26,290 bases of DNA from Baffinella frigidus (GCA_026770585.1 MU646359.1:460688-486977), one strand, 5' to 3'. Counted from the stretch's first letter, positions 12,862 to 19,620 are shown. The notes: generated by a model from the sequence alone, not told the origin. Numbers and translations: made by a program.

Positions 12862-13701
12862 NNNNNNNNNNNNNNNNNNNNNNNNNNNNNNNNNNNNNNN
12901 NNNNNNNNNNNNNNNNNNNNNNNNNNNNNNNNNNNNNNNNNNNNNNNNNNNNNNNNNNNNNNNNNNNNNNNNNNNNNNNNNNNNNNNNNNNNNNNNNNNN
13001 NNNNNNNNNNNNNNNNNNNNNNNNNNNNNNNNNNNNNNNNNNNNNNNNNNNNNNNNNNNNNNNNNNNNNNNNNNNNNNNNNNNNNNNNNNNNNNNNNNNN
13101 NNNNNNNNNNNNNNNNNNNNNNNNNNNNNNNNNNNNNNNNNNNNNNNNNNNNNNNNNNNNNNNNNNNNNNNNNNNNNNNNNNNNNNNNNNNNNNNNNNNN
13201 NNNNNNNNNNNNNNNNNNNNNNNNNNNNNNNNNNNNNNNNNNNNNNNNNNNNNNNNNNNNNNNNNNNNNNNNNNNNNNNNNNNNNNNNNNNNNNNNNNNN
13301 NNNNNNNNNNNNNNNNNNNNNNNNNNNNNNNNNNNNNNNNNNNNNNNNNNNNNNNNNNNNNNNNNNNNNNNNNNNNNNNNNNNNNNNNNNNNNNNNNNNN
13401 NNNNNNNNNNNNNNNNNNNNNNNNNNNNNNNNNNNNNNNNNNNNNNNNNNNNNNNNNNNNNNNNNNNNNNNNNNNNNNNNNNNNNNNNNNNNNNNNNNNN
13501 NNNNNNNNNNNNNNNNNNNNNNNNNNNNNNNNNNNNNNNNNNNNNNNNNNNNNNNNNNNNNNNNNNNNNNNNNNNNNNNNNNNNNNNNNNNNNNNNNNNN
13601 NNNNNNNNNNNNNNNNNNNNNNNNNNNNNNNNNNNNNNNNNNNNNNNNNNNNNNNNNNNNNNNNNNNNNNNNNNNNNNNNNNNNNNNNNNNNNNNNNNNN
13701 N
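12862..13701. other. Assembly gap (840 N)
   Basis: Unresolved sequence between two copies of the coiled-coil module. Any ORF across it is artificial. The gap length may be an estimate. Confidence 1.
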
Positions 13702-13762
13702 CACTTTTGGCGTGTTTCTCGGCTAGGATCAACTCTACTTCTAGATCGTGTAGTAAAATGAA
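13702..13762. repeat. CACTTTTGGCGTG dispersed repeat fragment
   Basis: CACTTTTGGCGTGTTTC and GGATCAACT-TACT recur at 22797-22880 and, inverted, at 22373-22455. TGACTTTTGGCGTGTTTCC is also inside the CCACACGAGG elements (358, 17590 inverted). Confidence 0.75.
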
Positions 13763-13823
13763 GAATCGCAGCGGCCGCTTTGGCCTCCGCAGCTTCACCT
13801 TCCACCCGCGCCACCTTCATTAC
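13763..13823 (-). CDS. Coiled-coil exon MKVARVEGEAAEAKAAAAI
   Basis: Minus strand ATGAAGGTGGCGCGGGTGG reads MKVARVEGEAAEAKAAAAI, near-identical to 12763-12843, but truncated at its 3' side by the dispersed repeat at 13702-13762. Likely a duplicated, broken exon. Confidence 0.35.
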
Positions 13824-13824
13824 A

Positions 13825-13937
13825 CAGCGGACTTTGAAGGGATTTTGAATAACCCCTAAGCGATAAGACCTAGGACCGTACGGCAGGCAACCCGCAGGGA
13901 CTTAGGGGGGGGTCCTATGGATAAGGTAACGGAAAGG
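13825..13937 (+). repeat. CAGCGGACTT...GTAACGGAAA repeat, copy 1
   Basis: ACAGCGGACTTTGAAGGG, AACCCCTAAGCGATAAGA, GGCAACCCG-AGGG, ATAAGGTAACGGAAA recur at 23153-23262, inverted at 25797-25922, and in part at 16130-16192. The GTAGGCAACCC-GTAGGG part has weak dyad symmetry. Confidence 0.85.
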
Positions 13938-14006
13938 TGGCCCGATTTGGGCCGAAAGCCCCTTCGTAGCCCGCAGTGTGGCTTGGCAACGAAACTGAGG
14001 GCGGGA

Positions 14007-14112
14007 GTCGCATCTGTCGGCCACCGAGAAAAAAATAAACAAGTCCAAAAGTTGACAGTTCAGTAGCACCGCCAACTTTCGGCATTTTTTTGTTTTCGGG
14101 TGGCCAACAGAC
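14007..14112. mobile_element. GTCGCATCTGTCGGCCACC inverted-repeat element
   Basis: GTC..CTGTCGGCCACCGAGAAAA pairs with TTTTCGGGTGGCCAACAGAC. The inner CAAAAGTTGACAG/GCCAACTTTCGG also pairs partly. Shares its end with the arm of 11493-11695. Confidence 0.75.
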
Positions 14113-14167
14113 TACCACGCAGAACCATCATACTAGTAATAGTAAAGTGACCGTGTATCAATTTTCA

Positions 14168-14262
14168 GGGAGGCGACACACAAGAGCAGAAGATGCTCTA
14201 GAGAGTCACCTACCCAGATGCATATATCACCAAATATACAACGTATACGAAGATAAAGCCGT
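14168..14262 (+). repeat. Dispersed repeat (inverted copy of 11290-11390)
   Basis: GGGAGGCGACACACAAGAGC, GATGCTCTAGAGAGTCACC and ATACAACGTATACGAAG. The last motif is locally repeated three times (14237-14297), with AAGATAAAGCC. Confidence 0.75.
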
Positions 14263-14330
14263 ATTCGAAGATAAAGCCATACAACGTATACAAAGATAAA
14301 GCCATTTTCTTTGCCGCCTCCGCCGCCTCG

Positions 14331-14480
14331 CCACTCGAGGCTGGAAGAGGGACCATTTTAAATGTGGGGTTGTTAAATTTAGTACCAGTCACGGGTAGGC
14401 TTGGTCACTTAGCTGCGGGATATCCCGCACGTACGTGACCAAACGCCCCTATTTGTGTGAAATCTACTACACGTCTCTTT
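14331..14480. mobile_element. CCACTCGAGG element, right end lost
   Basis: CCACTCGAGGCTGGAAGAGG, TTAAATTTAGTACCAGTCACGG as in 24083-24293. Core at 14403-14440 pairs GGTCAC...TGCGGGAT with ATCCCGCA...GTGACC (16 of 19 positions). The right terminal repeat is missing after CTACTACACG. Confidence 0.9.
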
Positions 14481-14542
14481 TTTTAATCGATGAGACATAC
14501 GGCCCTACGGTAGGCAATAGCGTAGGGACAAAGGGAGGTTCC

Positions 14543-14632
14543 TATCCCTTAAATGCCCAGTAGGATCATACGCCCTACGGTAGGGCCCTAGGACCTGCCT
14601 AGGACCTCTTGCGGGTCAATTTTGACCGGCTA
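14543..14632. mobile_element. AGTGGCGAGTAGG element, degraded copy
   Basis: TATCCCTTAAATGCCCAGTAGG-like left end, CATACGCCCTACGGTAGGGC, and core GGTCAATTTTGACC (14614-14627). Right end degraded. Confidence 0.75.
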
Positions 14633-14670
14633 TAGTTCAAGTAACGGGACATGGATAGGGGTTAGGGGCA

Positions 14671-14700
14671 CCTCCTCCCTGAGCTTTGTCGCGAGCGCAG
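14671..14700 (-). pseudogene. Coiled-coil exon fragment (LATKLREE)
   Basis: Minus strand reads ALATKLREE before GTGCCCC, equivalent to the end of the 15011-15064 exon. The first half is replaced by other sequence. Confidence 0.35.
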
Positions 14701-14819
14701 AAAATGTCTAAAGTTAACTGCATCAAGGCAAGTTGACTTTTGATGAAAGGTTCGTAGTCCACCGTGTGGTAGGGTGTAGGGTGCAGGGTCCGGGTTTAGG
14801 GGTTAGGGGTGAGGGATAC

Positions 14820-14873
14820 CTCCTCTTTGAGCTTAGTCTCGAGCGCAGCCCTCCCCCCTTCCAGCTTAGCCAC
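14820..14873 (-). CDS. 54-nt coiled-coil exon VAKLEGGRAALETKLKEE
   Basis: On the minus strand TCGGCAG precedes GTGGCTAAGCTGGAAGG, and the exon ends at GAG before GTATCCCTC. It is exactly 54 nt, phase-symmetric, 18 codons. One residue differs from the copy at 15011-15064 (G for E). Between the two copies lies the GGGTATTC-type element 14907-14994. Part of the repetitive (-) coiled-coil gene; unknown function. Confidence 0.5.
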
Positions 14874-14906
14874 CTGCCGAGATAGGGCTCAGGGTCCACG
14901 CCAGGA

Positions 14907-14994
14907 TCTTGGGTAGGGTATTCCAGGGTCGTACTTGGAGCCATTGGGTCGTTTTTGGAGCCGTTTTCTGCTAAAAATTGACTTTTGAATACCA
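14907..14994. mobile_element. GGGTATTC element, copy 2 (inverted)
   Basis: Inverted relative of 1756-1870: GGTATTCCAGGG, two TTGGAGCC blocks, AAAATTGACTTTTGAATACC. It lies in the intron between two 54-nt exons. Confidence 0.7.
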
Positions 14995-15010
14995 TTTCCG
15001 TGTGGGATAC

Positions 15011-15064
15011 CTCCTCTTTGAGCTTTGTCTCGAGCGCGGCCCTCTCCCCTTCCAGCTTCGCCAC
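15011..15064 (-). CDS. 54-nt coiled-coil exon VAKLEGERAALETKLKEE
   Basis: Minus strand: CTATCTCGGCAG acceptor, 54-nt exon reading VAKLEGERAALETKLKEE, then GTATCCCAC donor. The charged heptad-like pattern with L/A at core positions indicates a coiled coil. Because the exon is phase 0-0, duplication keeps frame, which fits the repeated copies at 14820, 14671 and 15171. This is the best-delimited exon in the window. The protein is not recognised. Confidence 0.55.
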
Positions 15065-15170
15065 CTGCCGAGATAGGGCTCAAGGTGGAGGCCTAATGAC
15101 TTTACAACTATTGTACACGACACGTACAAGTATTATATCCAGTGCACGTATTGTACAAGACAACGCCAGC

Positions 15171-15196
15171 CCTCTCCCCTTCCAGCTCGGTCGCCT
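15171..15196 (-). pseudogene. Coiled-coil exon fragment ATELEGERA
   Basis: CGTCAG acceptor then GCGACCGAGCTGGAAGGGG reads ATELEGERA, matching the first half of 15011-15064; the second half is replaced by sequence with TTGTACAAG/CGTACAAG palindromes (15110-15165). Confidence 0.4.
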
Positions 15197-15260
15197 GACG
15201 ACGAAAATAATAAAAATAAAATAAACCCCTAAAAATAGACCCGAAAGCAGGCCACGGGAA

Positions 15261-15450
15261 CCACTCGAGAATGCTGGAGGATCCTAATTACATGTGGGGT
15301 TGCAAATGTTTGTACCAGGATAACGTAACCAACCTCGTGACTGTGCTAATTTCGCAGAGTTACGTGACCAACCTCACGAAAGTTACTACACAAGTGACCA
15401 CTTGTAAAAGCAAACGGTTTTAAATAGGCCCCTCTAGCATTCTTGTGTGG
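15261..15450. mobile_element. CCACTCGAGAATG element, copy 3 (190 bp)
   Basis: Ends CCACTCGAGAATGCTGGAGG / GCATTCTTGTGTGG, with AA on both sides (15259-15260, 15451-15452). Central stem GTGACTGTGC...GCAGAG as in copy 1. Confidence 0.95.
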
Positions 15451-15497
15451 AACCTCGAAAGCGAAAAAGAGATGATCGTTGACGGTGCGCATTCCTA

Positions 15498-15623
15498 CCA
15501 CGCCAGAGGGCTCGAAACATCCACCTTTGACATCTTTCAGGGGAAAGCTCCTGAATACTTAAGTCAACGACGCCAGATCTGGCGTGGATAAGGCGTCGGT
15601 TTCCCTCGAGCCCTCTGGCGTGG
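15498..15623. mobile_element. CCACGCCAGAG element, copy 1
   Basis: CCACGCCAGAGGGCTCGA / TCGAGCCCTCTGGCGTGG ends. Inner palindrome CGCCAGATCTGGCG at 15571-15584 repeats the end motif. Related ends at 18444-18603. Flanks TA/GA do not match. Confidence 0.9.
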
Positions 15624-15677
15624 GAGATAGGGCTGAGGGGTTAGGCCTAATGGCTTTGGAGGCGGGCCAGGTATCTA

Positions 15678-15813
15678 CTCTGAGAGAATGTAATAATTAA
15701 AGCCTGCCCGCCAATGAAAATTACTACGGAATTGGATTATACTAGTAATAGTAAAGCACTTGTGTAGTAAATTTCGTTGGCAGGAAAGGCTTTAATTAAT
15801 ACATTATCTGAGA
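15678..15813. mobile_element. Inverted-repeat element with TTACTACAC core
   Basis: CTCTGAGAGAATGTAATAATT-type left arm and inverse right arm (AATTAATACATTATCTGAGA), then GCC-CGCCAATGAAAATTACTAC / GTAGTAAATTTCGTTGGC. The inner part resembles 2289-2430; the outer part is different. Confidence 0.85.
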
Positions 15814-15866
15814 TGATGTCGGGTCCTAGTTATCCGGTTTGGTGCCGTTGGCGTGCAGCCCGCACA

Positions 15867-16066
15867 CCACTCGAGAATGCTGGAGGAACCTTTTTACATG
15901 TGGGGTAGTAAATACCAGGATAAGGTGTACCAGGATAAGGTGTTCCAACCTCGTGACTGGCCAAAATATGGCTAGTTACGTGACCAATCAACGAAAGTTA
16001 CTACACAAATGCCCACTTTTAAAAGCACATCAGTTTTAAATAGGCCCCTCTAGCGTTCTCGTGTGG
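15867..16066. mobile_element. CCACTCGAGAATG element, copy 4 (200 bp)
   Basis: Same ends. A small internal duplication of CCAGGATAAGGTGT makes it longer. Stem GTGACTGGCC...GGCTAGTTAC. Flanking bases CA/AT do not match. Confidence 0.95.
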
Positions 16067-16098
16067 ATGGCACTGACGTCGACGAGGTTCCAAACGAA

Positions 16099-16121
16099 GC
16101 TTTTTCTGACGTCAGAAAAGC
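16099..16121. repeat. Small palindrome centred on GACGTC
   Basis: GCTTTTTCTGACGTCAGAAAAGC, one T unpaired. Another GACGTC stands 25 bp upstream. Confidence 0.8.
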
Positions 16122-16129
16122 ACCGGACC

Positions 16130-16192
16130 CTACGGTAGGCAACCCGTAGGGGCGTAGGGGGGTTCCTACGGATAAGGTAACGGAAACCGGCA
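16130..16192 (+). repeat. GTAGGCAACCC repeat, partial copy
   Basis: CCCTACGGTAGGCAACCCG and GATAAGGTAACGGAAA match 23200-23262; the AGCGGACTT half is missing. Confidence 0.8.
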
Positions 16193-16223
16193 CAGATCCA
16201 TCAGCACGTGCAACCTCCCGCGG

Positions 16224-16328
16224 GAAAAGACAATACGGCAATTGGAAAAGACAATACGGCAATTGGAAAAGACAATACGGCAATTGGAAAAGACAATACG
16301 GCAATTGGAAAAGACAATACGGCAATTA
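16224..16328 (+). CDS. Five 21-bp repeats encoding EKTIRQL heptads
   Basis: Five units GAAAAGACAATACGGCAATTG, exactly 21 bp each (last base A in unit five). In the (+) frame each unit is EKTIRQL, with I and L spaced for coiled-coil core positions; the frame is open through the array and about 150 bases on. On the minus strand the units read NCRIVFS. Whether it is translated is unknown. Downstream GAACACGGCATTTAG and GAAAACGGTATTTGG look like diverged units. Codon-exact period and plausible heptad favour an exon; simple microsatellite expansion is the alternative. Confidence 0.35.
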
Positions 16329-16459
16329 GGCACTCGGCCCGATACGAACACGGCATTTAGTGAGCCCAATCAGAAAACGGTATTTGGTAAGACGCAATCG
16401 AGCACGGTGCTTGATTGCCCCCCCCCCCCAGCGCCGCCACCTTCCGATTTGGTCCCAGG

Positions 16460-16545
16460 AGAATCGTCAATTTAATCATTTTATTGTTGTTAAATGAAAA
16501 ATAAAAATTAAAAGTGAATTATTATTTTGAGTTAATCTGGTCCCC
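16460..16545. other. AT-rich stretch
   Basis: AATTTAATCATTTTATTG ... AATTATTATTTTGAG; imperfect dyads, no coding. Next to it lie GGTCCC-AGGAG and GGTCCCCTCAAAATGAGGAGACC (16551-16562 region), so it may be the loop of a decayed foldback. Confidence 0.4.
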
Positions 16546-16744
16546 TCAAAATGAGGAGACCGGAAGTTGATTCCCTGGGTTTGTGGTAAAACCCCGTCAA
16601 CTTTTGGAGTAAAACAACATCAGTCAACCCGACTGAGGCAGAGCTAGGATCTGTCGTGTGAGCCCTCAACCTTAACGCTGAGCCCTTAACCTTAACGCTG
16701 AGCCGTAAACCTTAACGCTGAGCCCTGACCCTTAACTTTACTTA

Positions 16745-16838
16745 CTTTATTACTCTCGATACAGGTCCTAGATAGGCCCTTTAGCCTTGAGTTGAGTGAT
16801 ACAATGTCTATGAGCCTCAAGAACGAGCCCGCACCGGA
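16745..16838 (+). repeat. Dispersed repeat, CTTTATTACTCTCG family, copy 3
   Basis: Matches 3966-4063 through CAGGTCCTAGATAGGCCC and GAGTTGAGTGATACAAT. Just upstream is an 18-bp tandem CTTAACGCTGAGCCCT (16669-16730). Confidence 0.85.
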
Positions 16839-16959
16839 GATGAAAATACTACGTCACCCTTAACGCTGAGAAACGAGCAACCCTTCGTTGAGGAGGGTGA
16901 AGTCGTGTGGCGCTCTCAGACCTAAATGCTTCCAGAGCACGTAGTACCTAAGCCACAAC

Positions 16960-17130
16960 CCTTAAACCCCAAACCCCTATACCATGAACCCTACAGCATA
17001 CACCATCAACCCTCAACCCGCAACCCTGAACCCTGAACCCTGAACCCTGAACCCTAAACCCTGAACCCTAAACCCTAAACCCTGAACCCTGAACCCTAAA
17101 CCATAAACCCTGAACCCTGAACCCTGGCAC
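16960..17130. repeat. CCCTGAA/CCCTAAA heptamer array
   Basis: Runs of CCCTGAA interspersed with CCCTAAA, CCATAAA and CCCTCAA in 7-bp phase. Confidence 0.9.
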
Positions 17131-17336
17131 CGAAGCTTCCAACCCTTGGACCATCGTGGCTTCCGAGCAAGGACGTGACACAATTTTCACGGATTTTAAA
17201 AACTTTCACCTGAATCCTAAGGGAAATGGACTTGTAAAATAAAAAAGCCGAGACCGGATTTCCGGCCGTGGCTTTTAAAAACGTGCTCAGGTCGCTCGAT
17301 AACTGCCATCGCGGCTTGCAGGGTCTTCGTTAGACC
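17131..17336 (+). repeat. Duplicated spacer, copy 1 (copy 2 at 17720-18205)
   Basis: CTTCCAACCCT, CCATCG-GGCT, GAGCAAGGACG, CTGAATCCTAAGGGAAATGG, and a C-rich GCCGAGACC...GCTTTTAAAA block recur in order at 17720-18205. The upstream GCACG-AGTACCTA-GCCA block (16938, 17772) belongs to the same duplication. No coding signal recognised. Confidence 0.75.
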
Positions 17337-17536
17337 TAGAGCGTTTGCGGTAATTGTTGTCCGTTTTGAAAGTTCGGTTTTCCGGTTTTCCGGTTTTTTA
17401 AAATGTTGTAAAGGTCGTTGAATATTTTAAAAGGACACTTCTCTGGTACAAATGAAACGGGGGGGGGGGCAAATGAAAACTGGAAAACCGGAAAACCGAA
17501 CTTTCAAAACGGACAACAATTACCGCAAACGCTCTA
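17337..17536. mobile_element. GAGCGTTTGCGG foldback
   Basis: Arms of about 65 bp: GAGCGTTTGCGGTAATTG, TTGTCCGTTTTGAAAGTTCG, (GTTTTCCG)n, inverted to CGCAAACGCTC. TA on both sides (17337-17338, 17535-17536). A G11 run lies in the loop. It abuts the next element with no spacer. Confidence 0.95.
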
Positions 17537-17537
17537 C

Positions 17538-17658
17538 CCACACGAGGCTATCCATGCGAACAGATTCATAAGTCAACTATTGGATTATTGCCCAGGAAAC
17601 ACGCCAAAAGTCAGCAAATTGGTCACGTGTCGCGCCGCGCATGGATAGCCTCGTGTGG
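17538..17658. mobile_element. CCACACGAGG element, copy 2 (121 bp)
   Basis: Ends CCACACGAGGCTATCCATGC / GCATGGATAGCCTCGTGTGG, with AC on both sides (17536-17537, 17659-17660). The interior CATAAGTCAACTATTGGATT is the reverse complement of copy 1; the inner hairpin is shortened to GTCGCGC-CGCGC. Confidence 0.95.
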
Positions 17659-17719
17659 ACGCCCTCAACCCTGAACCCTCAACCACGAACCATAACCCGT
17701 AAACCGTAAACCCTAGTAC

Positions 17720-18205
17720 CGCACCTTCCAACCCTCGGGCCATGTCGGCTTCCGGACCTATCTGTTTCCAAAGCACGAAGTACCTACGCCATAACCCCTA
17801 CACCCTAGAACCTGAACCCTGAACCGCAAACCCTAGTGCGGCAGACCCTACGACCATCGCGGCTCCGCTGCCGAGCGAGGACGGCATTCAATTTTGTTCA
17901 ATAAGGGCTTTCAAAACATTCAACAAGGGCTTTAAAAACATTCGTCATTCAATAAGGGCTTTAATAACGTCATTCAATAAGGGCCTTAAAAACTTAATAA
18001 TGTCATTCAATAAGGGCTTTAAAAACTTTCAACTGAATCCTAAGGGCTTTAAAAACTTTCACCTGAAAGGGCTTTGAAAACTTTCTCCTGAATCCTAAGA
18101 GAAATGGACTTTTAAAATAAGAAACTAAAGCCACATTCTGGCCTCAGCTTTCAAACAAACCCCGGTGTGCCTCGATAGCGGCGTGTGGGTCTTCCTTTGG
18201 AGTTC
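17720..18205 (+). repeat. Duplicated spacer, copy 2, with expansion
   Basis: As 17131-17336, but TTCAATAAGGGCTTTAAAAAC has expanded into about eight irregular direct repeats at 17886-18085. Copy 1 has a single version (TTTTAAAAACTTTCACCTG). Confidence 0.75.
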
Positions 18206-18211
18206 TTAGGG

Positions 18212-18372
18212 AAACTCCCGGAAAGTTGGGTAGTTTCCCTACGGAATTAGGTGGGACCTAGCTACCGTAGGCCGTAGGGCTCCTAGGACCTCCTTTCCTA
18301 CGAGCCCTCGGCCTACGGTAGGAGGTCCTAGGCAATGCCATAGGCAAAACTACCTTCATTTTCGGGAGTTTT
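18212..18372. mobile_element. AAACTCCCG inverted-repeat element, CTACGGTAGG type
   Basis: AAACTCCCGGAAA...GGTAGTTT pairs with AACTACC...TTTTCGGGAGTTT. The middle has CTACGGTAGGAGGTCCTAGG as in 4737-4904. A diverged subfamily. Confidence 0.8.
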
Positions 18373-18443
18373 ACGACTAGAGTCCCCTTCCTGCAGAAGA
18401 AAACGCAACCATCCAAACCCTGAGCCCTGAACCGCAAACCCTA

Positions 18444-18603
18444 CCACGCCAGAGCCTTCGAAGGGGTCGTCAAAAGTCAATTCCTCTTCAGGCAGTGGTT
18501 TTCAAAAGTCAAAAACCGTGTCAAGACACGGTTTTGACTTTTGAAAACCACTGCCTTGAAGGGGAATTGACTTTTGACGACCCCTTCGAAGACTCTGGCG
18601 TGG
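18444..18603. mobile_element. CCACGCCAGAG foldback (160 bp), almost no loop
   Basis: Near-perfect palindrome with 80-bp arms: CCACGCCAGAG, TTCGAAGGGG, GTCGTCAAAAGTCAATT, CAGTGGTTTTCAAAAGTC, then AACCGTGTC-AA-GACACGGTT. TA on both sides (18442-18443, 18604-18605). Confidence 0.97.
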
Positions 18604-18613
18604 TAGGATATGT

Positions 18614-18692
18614 CGGAGAAAACGCAGAGGAATACGGAGAAAAGAGAAATCGCTGCGTTTTCTCCTGCGTTTTCTCCAGGAGAACACGCAGC
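18614..18692. repeat. Overlapping hairpins GGAGAAAACGCAG
   Basis: GGAGAAAACGCAG (18614) can pair with either of two CTGCGTTTTCTCC-type copies; CGCTGCGTTTTCTCC also pairs with GGAGAACACGCAGCG. Mutually exclusive foldings; a decayed foldback is likely. Confidence 0.7.
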
Positions 18693-18701
18693 GATCAGCT
18701 T

Positions 18702-18886
18702 CGAAATGGGTTTAGGGTTTCGGGTGTCGGGTTCAGGATTTAGGGTTTAGGGTTTAGGGATTAGGGTATAGGGTTTATGATTTAGGGTTTAGGGTTTAAA
18801 GTTCGGGGTTTAGGGTTTAGGGTTTAGCGGTTGGGGTTTAGGGGTGAGGGTTCAGGGTCTGGTGTTTAGTTTTATAGTTCAGTGTT
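18702..18886. repeat. TTTAGGG-like array
   Basis: GGGTTTAGGGTTTCGGG, then TTTAGGG with many single changes. Ends at the first acidic module. Confidence 0.9.
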
Positions 18887-18945
18887 TAGGGCATTACCTC
18901 GTGAAAGGAAGCAGTTAACGACGCGGCGGACATACCCTAAACCCC
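18887..18945 (+). pseudogene. Acidic module, degraded copy
   Basis: GGGCATTACCTCGTGA, GGAAGCAGTTAACGACGCGG match the start of the module at 19828-19931, but the Glu-rich second half is missing. Followed by CCCTAAACCCCC. Confidence 0.35.
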
Positions 18946-19124
18946 CTGCCTCTGACTTCGCTCGACAGCGGCCCCTAATCCCCAACCCCCAACACCTCTG
19001 CCTCTGTAGGCGCGCTCGGTTCAGCGATGGCACATACATTTAGCAGCCGGTTAATAAGATGTCTTTGAACCGAGCAATTCTTCAGTAGTACCACACAAAT
19101 GAATGGACCGATCTGCAAAGCCCA
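18946..19124. other. Unassigned spacer
   Basis: No recognised repeat except CCTAAACCCCC and CCCCAACCCCCAACACC. AACCGAGC at 19065 inverts CGCTCGGTT at 19013-19021, so a weak foldback may span 19012-19072. Confidence 0.3.
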
Positions 19125-19263
19125 CCACTTAGCAGCCACCGGGGGCTTCACGGATACAGTCCATCTAAACGATTTCTACTGGAATCTTATCCAGAACCCT
19201 GGAACCTAACCGGAATGTCGCCTTGAATTCAAGGCGAAAAGGTCTTCGCTCGCTGCTAAGTGA
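19125..19263. mobile_element. CCACTTAGCAG element with CGCCTTGAATTC core
   Basis: Ends CCACTTAGCAGCCACC / CGCTGCTAAGTG. Core 19218-19237 is a perfect palindrome TCGCCTTGAATTCAAGGCGA. The rest aligns with 11791-11929, which has a different palindrome at this place. Confidence 0.93.
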
Positions 19264-19264
19264 G

Positions 19265-19518
19265 AGGAGGCGGAGGAGGCAGAGGAGGAGGCTTATCTCA
19301 GAAAAGGGATTCCAAAATTCGTTTTTTTAAGTCAATTCCCCTCCAAATATGTCAACTTATGCGAAGAGAAAAGAATAAGTTGACGAATTTGTATAGGAAT
19401 TGACTTAAGAAAACGAATTTTAGAATCCCTTTTCTGAGATAAAGGCGGAAGAGTAGCGGCGTACCAAAAGACAACGCGCCTTCTTTACAATCATTAGTAC
19501 GGGTTTGGGATTTAGGGT
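19265..19518 (+). pseudogene. Acidic module split by a foldback
   Basis: GGAGGCGGAGGAGGCAGAGG before, and CGGAAGAGTAGCGGCG, CGCGCCTTCTTTACAATC, GTACGGGTTTGGGATTTAG after the 152-bp element. The second part matches the C-terminal stretch MRLFYNRQYGFG of 20025-20162 but has stops. Confidence 0.5.
19292..19443. mobile_element. CTTATCTCAG foldback, copy 3 (152 bp)
   Basis: Same length as copies 1 and 2. GG on both sides (19290-19291, 19444-19445). The sub-terminal sequence differs (AAAAGGGATTCC vs AAAACGAGTTCT), but both arms carry the same change. Confidence 0.95.
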
Positions 19519-19539
19519 CCTCAACCTTCAACTCCGTTA

Positions 19540-19612
19540 GGGCATGACCTCGTCAAGAGAGGCGGCGGAGGTAGAGGAGGAGGAAGAGGAGCGGCGTTGG
19601 GATTCAGGATCA
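19540..19612 (+). CDS. Acidic exon module (EEEEEE)
   Basis: CTCCGTTAG acceptor, then GGC ATG ACC TCG TCA AGA GAG GCG GCG reads GMTSSREAAEVEEEEEERR before GTTGGGATTCAGG (GT donor). Glu-rich helix; tandem relatives at 18887, 19828 and 20025. Unknown protein. The repeat character makes translation uncertain. Confidence 0.35.
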
Positions 19613-19620
19613 TACAACCT

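Noticed and set aside
12524-13859. ORFs of 280-420 codons on both strands
   Set aside because: They run through the 840-N gap and have no real sequence in the middle.
16224-16328. CRISPR-like array
   Set aside because: Units are contiguous with no unique spacers and the sequence is eukaryotic in character; the 31-38-bp tandem arrays (5064, 21945) also lack spacers.
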